From JACRCT01 sp049841135 (GTDB lineage: Bacteria > Myxococcota > Myxococcia > Myxococcales > UBA5297), in contig JASGHK010000004.1 in assembly GCA_049841135.1 (NCBI GenBank), positions 2,294,001-2,358,000 on the forward strand: a stretch of DNA of 64,000 nt, given 5' to 3'. A program made the position numbers and the translations under genes. Positions 39,552 through 46,997 of the stretch are shown here, piece by piece. The stretch's first letter is position 1. Every line of letters starts with the position of its first letter. The notes under the pieces are model-generated. The model worked only from the letters and a program-made list of their open reading frames with translations, was not told where the DNA came from and did not search any database.

Positions 39552-40295
39552 ATGCTCGAACAGATCCGGAACTACTTCGCGACGGGGATTGGCCAGATCA
39601 CCGCCTACCTGCCCAACCTCCTCTCGGCCCTCGTCGTGCTGCTGGTCGGCTACCTGCTCTCCCGGGTGCTCGGCTCGCTCGTCGGCCGGCTGCTGGAACG
39701 CACCCGGTTCGACGGCTTCGTCGCCCGGCACATGGCTCCCAGCGGCCGCAGCCCCCGGCTTTCGGCTTCACGGACCACAGGGCAGGCCGTCTTCTGGCTG
39801 GGCATGCTGGTGACCTTCTCCTTGATGGCCCAGTCGCTGCGGCTCGCGGCCCTCTCCGCCGGCATCAACCGGATCATCGGCTACGTCCCGCGGGTGATCG
39901 TCGCCGCGCTGATCGTCGCCATCGCCATCCCGGTCGCGCGGGTCCTCTCCGACCTGGTGGCGAACGTGAGCAGCGCCTGGCTCGCCAAGAGCGTCCGCGT
40001 CGCGGTGATCGCCGTCTCGGTGTTCATGGCCCTGGACCAGCTCGGCGTCGCGCCGAACATCGTGAACGCGGGCTTCATCGCCATCGTCGCAGCCGCAGCG
40101 ACCGCGGCGGCGATCGCCTTCGGCGTCGGCGGCATCGACGTGGCCCGCGACTACACCCGGCAGTGGCGGGGCACGTCCGCGCGGAGTCGCCGGATGGCTG
40201 AGCCCACCCGTGACGAGTACGCCGGCGGAGCTCGCACGCCGGCGAACACTCGCACCCCCGAGCCCGAATCGCCCGGTCCCGGCCGCGCGCACTGA
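39552..40295 (+). CDS. Conserved TM-helix protein (MscS-relative, no beta domain)
   Basis: 247 residues; GGAGG 6 nt before the ATG. Four hydrophobic helices are visible: ITAYLPNLLSALVVLLVGYL, AVFWLGMLVTFSLMAQSL, VIVAALIVAIAIPVARVL and FIAIVAAAATAAAIAFGVGG. This is the conserved TM-helix family seen next to or within mechanosensitive channels; AFGVGG plus the preceding Ala-rich helix is pore-helix-like. It ends after the membrane part in a Pro/Arg-rich tail, lacking the MscS beta and vestibule domains. A close paralogue at 56.1-56.9 kb starts almost identically and bounds the island on the other side. Confidence 0.8.
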   Translation: MLEQIRNYFATGIGQITAYLPNLLSALVVLLVGYLLSRVLGSLVGRLLERTRFDGFVARHMAPSGRSPRLSASRTTGQAVFWLGMLVTFSLMAQSLRLAALSAGINRIIGYVPRVIVAALIVAIAIPVARVLSDLVANVSSAWLAKSVRVAVIAVSVFMALDQLGVAPNIVNAGFIAIVAAAATAAAIAFGVGGIDVARDYTRQWRGTSARSRRMAEPTRDEYAGGARTPANTRTPEPESPGPGRAH

Positions 40296-40330
40296 GCACG
40301 AGAGCGCGCTTGACCCAGCACTCCAAACGG

Positions 40331-40371
40331 AACCGGCGAGGGCACCCGCTGAGTGGGTGCCCTCGCCAGTT
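40331..40371. terminator. Strong hairpin between convergent genes
   Basis: GGCGAGGGCACCC (40335-40347) pairs perfectly with GGGTGCCCTCGCC (40355-40367) around a 7-nt loop, with the stem partly extended by AAC/GTT. It lacks a long T tract. It can serve both the TM-helix gene and the cytochrome-like gene. Confidence 0.7.
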
Positions 40372-40397
40372 GAGTTCCTTCTAGGCTGTCAGCCTGA

Positions 40398-42341
40398 CTA
40401 CCAGCTACGCGAGCCGTGGCACCCGTTGGAGCAGGACGTGCCGTTGAAGCCCGAGGACGAGGTGGTCTCGACCGTGCCGTCCTGGTGCGTCGCCGAGTTC
40501 ACGGCCGTCTTGCTGTAGCCCGTGCCGTGGCAGGTGCTGCAGGAGATGCCGTAGCTGTTGACGTGGGCGGAGTGACGGCCGGTCGACGGCGGGATGGCGT
40601 GGCAGCTGCCGCAGGCCGGGGTCGGCGGCGTGTACGTGCAGCTCTGGCTGAGGACCGGAGTCCCGGAGCAGCCGGCGGGCGCCGAAGCGGTCACGGTGCG
40701 GGTCTGGGTGCCGTTCGACTGGCAAGCGCCCCACGCCGAGTAGGTGTACGTGCAGGCGGGCGGAGTGTACGTGCAGCTCTGGCTCAGGACCGGGGTCCCC
40801 GTGCAGCCGGCCGGCGACGACGCGGTGATGGTGCGAGACTGGGTCCCGTTCGACTGGCAGGCGCCCCACGCCGAGTAGGTGTACGTGCAGGCGGGCGGCG
40901 TGTACGTGCAGCTCTGGCTCAGGACCGGAGTCCCCGTGCAGCCGGCGGGCGACGACGCGGTCACGGTGCGGGTCTGGGTCCCGTTCGACTGGCAGGCGCC
41001 CCACGCCGAGTAGGTGTACGTGCAGGCGGGCGGAGTGTACGTGCAGCTCTGGCTCAGGACCGGAGTCCCCGTGCAGCCCGCGGGCGACGAAGCGGTCACG
41101 GTTCGGGTCTGCGTCCCGTTCGACTGGCAGGCGCCCCACGCCGAGTAGGTGTACGCGCAGGCGGGCGGCGTGTACGTGCAGCTCTGGCTCAGGACCGGAG
41201 TCCCCGTGCAGCCGGCGGGCGACGACGCGGTCACGGTGCGGGTCTGGGTCCCGTTCGACTGGCAGGCGCCCCACGCCGAGTAGGTGTACGTGCAGGCCGT
41301 CGGAGCCGGAGTGCAGCTCTGGGTCAGGACCGGCGTCCCGGTGCAGCCCGCGGGCGACGACGCGGTCACGGTGCGGGTCTGGGTCCCGTTCGACTGGCAG
41401 GCGCCCCACGCCGAATAGGTGTACGTGCAGGCCGTCGGAGCCGGAGTGCAGCTCTGGGTCAGGACCGGAGTCCCGGTGCAGCCCGCGGGCGACGACGCGG
41501 TCACGGTGCGGGTCTGGGTCCCGTTCGACTGGCAAGCGCCCCACGCCGAGTAGGTGTACGTGCAGGCCGTCGGAGCCGGAGTGCAGCTCTGGCTCAGGAC
41601 CGGGGTCCCGGTGCAGCCGGCGGGCGACGAGGCGGTCACGGTGCGGGTCTGCGTCCCGTTCGACTGGCAGGCGCCCCACGCCGAGTAGGTGTACGTGCAG
41701 GCCGTCGGAGCCGGAGTGCAGCTCTGGCTCAGGACCGGAGTCCCGGTGCAGCCGGCCGGCGACGAGGCCGTCACGGTGCGGGTCTGCGTCCCGTTCGACT
41801 GGCAGGCGCCCCACGCCGAGTAGGTGTACGTGCAGGCGGGCGGAGGCGTCGTGCCCGGCCCGGCGGGCATGTTCTCGGGGAAGAAGCTTCCACCCGACAG
41901 GTCGGACAGCCTGCCGACGAAGATCACCTTGCCGGTCTGGCGGTTGGTGACGAAGACCTTGCCTCCGCGCACCTGGAAGCGGACGTCGCGCAGCAGCGCG
42001 GTCAGGGCCGGGTCGATCTGGCCGTTCACGATGGGATCGGCCGGAACACCATACCGGTCGAAGAGCGGCGCCAGGGCCGGTCGCAGCGCCTCCAGCAGGT
42101 CCTCGAGGCGATCTGCCTGGTTGCGCCAGGTCGAATCGGAGGACTGCGTCCCCGAGCGGCCGTCGTCCGACTCCATGGCCTGCGCAGCGCCGAGCGTCGC
42201 CGAGTCGAGGTCAGCTGCCTCGCCCTCTTCCAAGAGGCCCTGCGGTCCACAGCTCGCCAGGGTCATGGCCAGCGCGAGGGTCCCCACCGAAAGCCCAAGA
42301 CAACACTTGCGGATGCTGCGCTTGAAGGTCGTTCCGTTCAT
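40398..42341 (-). CDS. Multi-haem c-type lipoprotein with nine thrombospondin-like repeats
   Basis: 647 residues. I chose the ATG at 42341 because of AAGGAG 6 nt upstream; it opens a lipoprotein signal with lipobox TLASC. An N-terminal domain of about 150 residues is followed by nine near-identical 45-residue units (each beginning CTYTYSAWGACQSNGTQTRT), which resemble thrombospondin type-1 repeats with conserved Trp and Cys. The C-terminus carries haem-binding motifs CGSCH and CSTCH and a variant CSNGCH. It is likely an outer-surface electron-transfer or adhesive protein in which the repeat stalk displays a small cytochrome domain. Confidence 0.8.
   Translation of the reverse strand: MNGTTFKRSIRKCCLGLSVGTLALAMTLASCGPQGLLEEGEAADLDSATLGAAQAMESDDGRSGTQSSDSTWRNQADRLEDLLEALRPALAPLFDRYGVPADPIVNGQIDPALTALLRDVRFQVRGGKVFVTNRQTGKVIFVGRLSDLSGGSFFPENMPAGPGTTPPPACTYTYSAWGACQSNGTQTRTVTASSPAGCTGTPVLSQSCTPAPTACTYTYSAWGACQSNGTQTRTVTASSPAGCTGTPVLSQSCTPAPTACTYTYSAWGACQSNGTQTRTVTASSPAGCTGTPVLTQSCTPAPTACTYTYSAWGACQSNGTQTRTVTASSPAGCTGTPVLTQSCTPAPTACTYTYSAWGACQSNGTQTRTVTASSPAGCTGTPVLSQSCTYTPPACAYTYSAWGACQSNGTQTRTVTASSPAGCTGTPVLSQSCTYTPPACTYTYSAWGACQSNGTQTRTVTASSPAGCTGTPVLSQSCTYTPPACTYTYSAWGACQSNGTQSRTITASSPAGCTGTPVLSQSCTYTPPACTYTYSAWGACQSNGTQTRTVTASAPAGCSGTPVLSQSCTYTPPTPACGSCHAIPPSTGRHSAHVNSYGISCSTCHGTGYSKTAVNSATHQDGTVETTSSSGFNGTSCSNGCHGSRSW
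40620..41845. repeat. Nine-unit coding tandem repeat, about 135 bp per unit
   Basis: The string GTGTACGTGCAGGC or a close variant recurs about every 135 bp from 40743 to 41825. Units differ mainly by synonymous changes and by the linker (PAPTA in five-prime units, YTPPA in three-prime units), suggesting two rounds of expansion. Such repeats can collapse in assembly. Confidence 0.85.
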
Positions 42342-42858
42342 TCCTTCTCCTTGTGCGAGGTTTGGCGACAGGCACCGGCCCGGCGCGTGTGACCGGGCTG
42401 GTGTGACACGGGCCGCAACCACCTCGTGAGAGAAGTCCCCCCGGGCGCCTGCCCGGTCGGAAGTGGCCTCCTATCCGCAGGAGCGAGCGGACTCACACGG
42501 TGATGGGGCTGTGGCCTGAAGTTGCTGGCGGCCAGGCGAGCCCCGACCCGGCTCCTCGCGCGCGCCCCCCGAGGGGTAGCCGCCTCCAGAGCGTGCGCGC
42601 GCCAGGCCGGCCTGCCGGTCTCCATGCGTTCCGACGGGGCCTCTCACGGCCGCTCGGCTGCGCCGCCATCGCCCGCCGCGCCGCAGCGGAGAGCGCAGCG
42701 TTGGGCGCGGGGCGGGGGGAGCGCTCATCGGCCGCTCACGGCCTCGGGCTCGGGCACGTCCCACCGGGCGCGCCTGGGCTCTACCGCTCGACGCCTGCCA
42801 ACGAGCGCCGCCTGCCCATATTCGGCCCGAGAGCAGAGGTCAGTCAGAGGAGGACGTC
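42342..42858. other. Divergent intergenic region, 517 bp
   Basis: It lies between the cytochrome lipoprotein (minus) and the CsbD gene (plus) and must hold both promoters. I see no convincing gene, no clear -35/-10 pair and no sigma-54 site with correct spacing. A small palindrome, CCGGGCGCCTGCCCGG, lies near 42445. Confidence 0.5.
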
Positions 42859-43056
42859 ATGGACAAGAAGCACGTCGAAGGAACGGCCGACGAGGTCAAG
42901 GGCCGCATCAAGGAGAGCGCCGGCGCGCTGACGGGCGACCGGCAACTACAAGGCGAAGGGCGCCTCGATCAGGTGAAGGGGGCGGTGAAGGACAAGATCG
43001 GCAACATCAAGGAGGCCTTCCGCAAGGACTTCGACCCCGACCAGAACAAGGGCTGA
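42859..43056 (+). CDS. CsbD-family stress protein
   Basis: 65 residues with GAGGAGG 5 nt before the ATG. It has the CsbD layout: two related amphipathic segments, EGTADEVKGRIKESAGALTG and GRLDQVKGAVKDKIGNIKEAF. Family members are small, hydrophilic, abundant proteins induced by general stress. Its place between the cytochrome and SYLF genes adds to the stress flavour of the island. Confidence 0.9.
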   Translation: MDKKHVEGTADEVKGRIKESAGALTGDRQLQGEGRLDQVKGAVKDKIGNIKEAFRKDFDPDQNKG

Positions 43057-43106
43057 AAGCCGTCTCGGGTCGGGCCTCCGGCGACGGGCGCGGGGGTTCC
43101 GTTGAC

Positions 43107-43137
43107 GACTTCGTCGGCCGCTCCGGCCGACGAAGTC
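43107..43137. terminator. Hairpin terminator between CsbD and SYLF genes
   Basis: GACTTCGTCGGCC (43107-43119) pairs perfectly with GGCCGACGAAGTC (43125-43137), loop of 5 nt. It lies between convergent genes, and the tail is C/T-rich rather than a pure T run. Confidence 0.7.
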
Positions 43138-43160
43138 TCCCCGCGCCCGCCTCGACGACG

Positions 43161-43844
43161 TCAGGGAGCGTGCGCCGGCGGGGCCCCCAGCTTGCTGGCC
43201 TGGCTCGCGGCCCCCTTGGGCACGTTGGCCGTGGCGAGCCGGCCCAGGGCCGCGGGTTTGTAGATGAACTTCTGACCGCCGATGCCCACCTCCAGCATCA
43301 TGCCGCCCTCCGACTGCACGAACACGCGCATCCCGGGCGGGCCCTTGGTCTTGCCCGCCCCGATGCTGACCAGCGCCACCGAGGCGTTGGCGGAGAAGCT
43401 GACCTTGCTCGACTTGAAGGCGTTCAAGGCCTCCTTGCTGTCGAAGACGACGAGCTCCCGGTAGGTCTGCCCGCCGACCTGCACCCCCAGCGTGATCTGC
43501 ACCAGGCCCGCGTACCCGATGACGCGCCCGTGCTCGAAGACCTCCCCCATGCCGAAGGCGCCGCCCAGCACGATCGTGGCCTTGCCCACGTCCGGGAAGA
43601 CGGCGAAGCCGTACGCCTTCTTGAGCACCTTCTCCAGGTTCGGATCCTTCGCCTGCATCTGCTGCAGGGCGCCCATCACCTGCTGGTGGAGCACCGGACC
43701 CATGGTGGCTTCCTTCTTGAGCGCAGAGACGAGCTTGCCGAGTGGATTCTTGCTCGGGTCAAACGGCGACTTGATGGCCCCCTTGGCGGTCCCTTTGGCC
43801 GCCGACTTGCTCAGCTTCAACGCAATCTTGCTGACGACGCCCAT
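43161..43844 (-). CDS. SYLF/Ysc84-domain lipid-binding protein
   Basis: 227 residues. The SYLF (Ysc84 actin-binding/lipid-binding) core is visible as LKKAYGFAVFPDVGKATIVLGGAFG, GLVQITLGVQVGGQTYRELVVF and FSANASVALVSIGAG. No signal peptide is seen; a basic amphipathic N-terminus (SKIALKLSKSAAKGTAKGA) could contact membranes. It follows the DUF1080-SYLF fusion by 13 nt, so the pair is an operon read away from gvpA. Bacterial SYLF proteins bind phospholipids; what it does here is unknown. Confidence 0.85.
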   Translation of the reverse strand: MGVVSKIALKLSKSAAKGTAKGAIKSPFDPSKNPLGKLVSALKKEATMGPVLHQQVMGALQQMQAKDPNLEKVLKKAYGFAVFPDVGKATIVLGGAFGMGEVFEHGRVIGYAGLVQITLGVQVGGQTYRELVVFDSKEALNAFKSSKVSFSANASVALVSIGAGKTKGPPGMRVFVQSEGGMMLEVGIGGQKFIYKPAALGRLATANVPKGAASQASKLGAPPAHAP

Positions 43845-43857
43845 GGTGGTCCCATCC

Positions 43858-45654
43858 TCACTGTGACTCGCGCTGCTGCTTCTCTTGCGGCTGCTGGCCG
43901 TCGCCGCTCTCGCCCAGCTTCTGCAAGAAGCCCTTGGCCTTGCCGGAGATCATCCCGGCGAAGCTCTTGGCGGCGTTCCCCGCCTGCTTGAGCCGGGCCT
44001 TGGCTCCCTGGTTCGCCCGGTCGTTGGCCAGCGCCTGGATCGCCTCGTCCTCCTTCATGTAGCGGTACTTCTGCCCGCCCAGCGACGCCTCGAGCAGCAT
44101 CCCGCCGCGGGAATAGGCGTGGGCGGTCACGTCCTTGAAGTTGGCCATGCCAGTGGCGCCCTTGATGAAGATCGCCGAGAGGTTGCCGCTGAAGGCGACC
44201 GGCGAGGACTTGAACGCCTCGAGCGACTCCTTGGTCCCGAAGAGGATGAGCTGCGAGAACGCCTGGCCACCGACCTGCAAGCCGATGGTGAGCTGGGTCA
44301 GCCGGGTGAAGCCGAGGGGCTTGCCGCGCTCGAACACCTCGCCGTAGCCGCGGGCCCCGCCGACGACCAGGCTCGCCCGGCCCACCGTGGGCACCACCGC
44401 GTAGCCGTAGGACTGCTTGAGCAACCCGTCGATCCCCTTGTCCTTGGCCTTCAGGCGCGCGAGCGTCGCCTTCACCTCTTCGTGGAGCGCGGCGAGGTCC
44501 TTGCGAGCGCGCCTCTGCTCGGCCTCGTGGGTCTCGGGCGCCGGGCCCCAGACGCCGACCTCCACGCGCTGGACGACGAGATCGCCTGCGCCGCCTGCGC
44601 CGGCGATTCGCCCCACGGCGCCCGCCGCCGCGTGCCCTGCCCGCTTGGCTGCGCCCATCCCTGGAACGCTCGGACCGCCCACGGGCGGCCGGGTCTCGGG
44701 CCCGGACTGGCCGCGCCGCGCTCGCGGCTCCTCCCCGAGCAGCAGGCCGATGAAGCCGGCCTGGGCGTTCTCCGACGCGGGCTTGCCGCGCCACTCGTCC
44801 GAGTTGGCGTAGCGCGCGGTCTCGGCTCCGTTGAGCCGCACCACGAGCTCCTCGCCGTGGACCTCGACCTCGAGCTCGTTGAAGTCTTCGGCCTTGAGCT
44901 CGCCCGGCTGCGGGTGCCGCTGCTCGTTCGCCCCCTCGCCCACGCCGATGCCCACCAGGGTCCCGGGCTCGCCGCCCAGCCCAGAGCCCAGGCGCACCTC
45001 AAAGCCGGTGTGAGCCGCGACGTAGGCCGGGTTGTCGTAGTGGTGCTTCTTCTCCGGGTCCTCGCGGTCGGGAACCGGCTCCTCCGGGTTGCGGAAGCGA
45101 ACCACCGCGCTGATGGGAGCGTCCGGCTTGGCCAGCCGGTAGCGCACCTTGAGCCGGAAGTCGCTGAAGCGCCGGCCGCCGAAGTAGGCGAGGCCGCGGT
45201 CGTTCCCCATCCGCAGGTGGAGCTCCTCGCCCTTGTGGAAGAGCTCTCCAGACCCGACGAGCTTCCAGCCCTCCTTCGACCCCGCCGAGCCGTCGAAGAG
45301 CTCGAAGGTCTGGCCCGGCTCTCCCTCGCCTTCCTCCTGCGCTTGCTCCTGCTCCTGGCCCTCTTCGCTCTCGCCTCGACCCTCGCCGCCCTGCTCTTGC
45401 GAGGCGCCCTCGGCCTGGCCCTCCTGGCCCTCCTGGCCCTGCTCGGCCTCGCCGTGGGCCTGCTGCGGCTCCCCCTCCGCGGCCGGCTCCTCCCCGCCGC
45501 CGCCGCCCTGCTGCCCTGAGTCCGATTGCTCGTCCTTCTGGAGAGAGGACCGCAGCTCCGCGAGCGACTGCTCGAGCTCCGAGAGCATGCGCCGCTTCTG
45601 CTCGGACGTCTGGGCTCCTGGCTGGGCAGCTTCCTGCTGGTCGTGTCGTTCCAT
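43858..45654 (-). CDS. DUF1080-SYLF fusion protein with E/Q/G-rich N-terminus
   Basis: 598 residues in an intact frame. Residues about 17-40 form a coiled helix (RMLSELEQSLAELRSSLQ); about 40-120 are an E/Q/G-rich low-complexity segment. A DUF1080 jellyroll follows (GWKLVGSGELFHKGEELHLR, LEVEVHGEELVVRLNGAE), paralogous to the 37.8-39.3 kb protein. The last strand is separated by an Ala/Gly insert (MGAAKRAGHAAAGAVGRI). The C-terminal 230 residues are a SYLF domain (LLKQSYGYAVVPTVGRASLV). It is divergent from gvpA by about 240 bp, sharing its regulatory region. A link between vesicles and membranes is inferred. Confidence 0.8.
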   Translation of the reverse strand: MERHDQQEAAQPGAQTSEQKRRMLSELEQSLAELRSSLQKDEQSDSGQQGGGGGEEPAAEGEPQQAHGEAEQGQEGQEGQAEGASQEQGGEGRGESEEGQEQEQAQEEGEGEPGQTFELFDGSAGSKEGWKLVGSGELFHKGEELHLRMGNDRGLAYFGGRRFSDFRLKVRYRLAKPDAPISAVVRFRNPEEPVPDREDPEKKHHYDNPAYVAAHTGFEVRLGSGLGGEPGTLVGIGVGEGANEQRHPQPGELKAEDFNELEVEVHGEELVVRLNGAETARYANSDEWRGKPASENAQAGFIGLLLGEEPRARRGQSGPETRPPVGGPSVPGMGAAKRAGHAAAGAVGRIAGAGGAGDLVVQRVEVGVWGPAPETHEAEQRRARKDLAALHEEVKATLARLKAKDKGIDGLLKQSYGYAVVPTVGRASLVVGGARGYGEVFERGKPLGFTRLTQLTIGLQVGGQAFSQLILFGTKESLEAFKSSPVAFSGNLSAIFIKGATGMANFKDVTAHAYSRGGMLLEASLGGQKYRYMKEDEAIQALANDRANQGAKARLKQAGNAAKSFAGMISGKAKGFLQKLGESGDGQQPQEKQQRESQ

Positions 45655-45891
45655 GGGCTGAAGACCTCGTCCTCACAACATGTGTCGCGTCGCCGGCGAA
45701 ATCGCCGGGAGGGAGCAATGAAGCGGACCCGCCTCGAGCCCCGCCTCGGCAGCCCGAGAGGTTTCCCCGTGTTGGAGCACCCGAGCCCCGGATCGCCGGC
45801 CTTGTGCCGGCGCGGCCGTCTTCGGTCGCGTATTGCAGAGTGTTATCGGGGTGACCAACTCACCAAGGTCAGGATTGGTGCGGAGGTCGAC

Positions 45892-46122
45892 GTGGCCGAG
45901 GTTCGAACCGGGGGCGGTACAGGTCAGGGGGGCGGCGGGCTCGCGGAGGTGATCGGGCTCATTCTCGACAAGGGGATCGTCATCGACGCCTGGGCCCGGG
46001 TCGCCATCGTGGGCCTCGAGATCATCACCGTGCAGGCGCGGGTGGTGATCGCCTCGGTCGACACCTACCTGCGCTACGCCGACGCGGTCGCCGGAAGCGC
46101 GACGGCAGCAGCTCCGGCCTGA
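45892..46122 (+). CDS. gvpA: Gas vesicle structural protein GvpA
   Basis: 76 residues. The hydrophobic GvpA core is diagnostic: LAEVIGLILDKGIVIDAW, VAIVGLEIITVQARVVIAS and VDTYLRYADAV. GvpA forms the ribs of the protein shell. I chose GTG 45892 because GCGGAGG lies 5 nt upstream and the product has family length. An in-frame ATG at 45718 with an even stronger GGGAGGGAG site would add a 58-residue Arg-rich extension of a kind I do not know from GvpA. It is the first gene of the main gvp operon. Confidence 0.9.
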   Translation: MAEVRTGGGTGQGGGGLAEVIGLILDKGIVIDAWARVAIVGLEIITVQARVVIASVDTYLRYADAVAGSATAAAPA

Positions 46123-46181
46123 TCTCGTGATTGTGGAGAGGACCGCGCGGAGCCGTGCGCGTCCGGGGGAGGCATTTCTCG

Positions 46182-46968
46182 ATGGCAACCGAAAAGGCGA
46201 CAGGAACCTATCTCTATGCGGTGGTCCCCAAGGACCAGGCGCCACCGAACCTGGCCGACCTCAAGGGGATCGAGGACAGCACTCCCTACGCCATCACCTC
46301 CGGCCCGCTCGCGGCCATCGTGAGCGACGTGCCGATGCGCGGGAGAGCTCAGGCCGGAACGGCGCTACCTCGCCGCGCACCAGCAGGTGCTCGACCGCGT
46401 CACCGATGCCACGAAGGTCGTCCTGCCCGTCTCCTTCGGGACCATCGCCGACGACCCGAAGGGCGTCCAGGAGCTCCTCGAGCGCTACCAGGGCGACCTG
46501 TCGGCCCAGATGAAGAAGGTCGAGAACAAGGTGGAGGTCGGCGTCCGCGTCAGCTACAGCACGGCCAAGCCCAGCCTCTTCGAGTACCTGGTCAACAGCA
46601 GCCCCGACCTGCGCGCTTCCCGCGACGCCCTGTTCCAGGGTGGCCGCCAACCGAGCCGGGACGAGAAGATCGACCTGGGCAAGCAGGTCGACCAGGTGAT
46701 GACCGCGCTCCGCGACGAGTACGCCGCCAAGGTGGAGCAGGCGCTGGAGGCCGTCGGCGAGCCGAAGCGCAACCCTCCGCGGCGCGACGAGGAGTTCGTC
46801 AACCTGGCCCTGCTCGTCTCCCGCGAGAAGATGCGGGACTTCGACGCCGCGCTCCAGTCGCTGGGCGGGCTCTTCCCCGACTCCTTCACCGTCGAGCAGT
46901 TCGGTCCGTTCCCGCCGTACGACTTCGTCGAGCTGCGCGTCAAGGCGGAGGCCGCCCCCCAGGCCTGA
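46182..46968 (+). CDS. gvpF: Gas vesicle protein GvpF/GvpL (copy 1), one frameshift
   Basis: About 261 residues after removing one base near 46345. GGGGGAGG lies 9 nt before the ATG. Family features are the N-terminal YLYAVVPKDQAPPNL, ITSGPLAAIVSDVP, VLPVSFGTIADD and the terminal signature FGPFPPYDFVEL (GPWPPYSF type). GvpF/L proteins bind GvpA subunits during shell assembly. It lies directly after gvpA. Confidence 0.9.
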
Positions 46969-46997
46969 GGGAGGACTGAGCGAGGAGGCTCGGGCCC

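Noticed and set aside
39552..40295. Complete MscS mechanosensitive channel
   Set aside because: Only the TM helices are present; the MscS beta domain and C-terminal vestibule are missing, so channel function cannot be assumed.
40620..41845. 135-bp repeats as CRISPR or satellite DNA
   Set aside because: They encode nine in-frame thrombospondin-like protein repeats; there are no spacers.
45781..45891. Sigma-54 promoter upstream of gvpA (TTGCA near 45832)
   Set aside because: The nearest GG is 9 rather than 10 nt from GC and the -24 element does not match TGGCAC.
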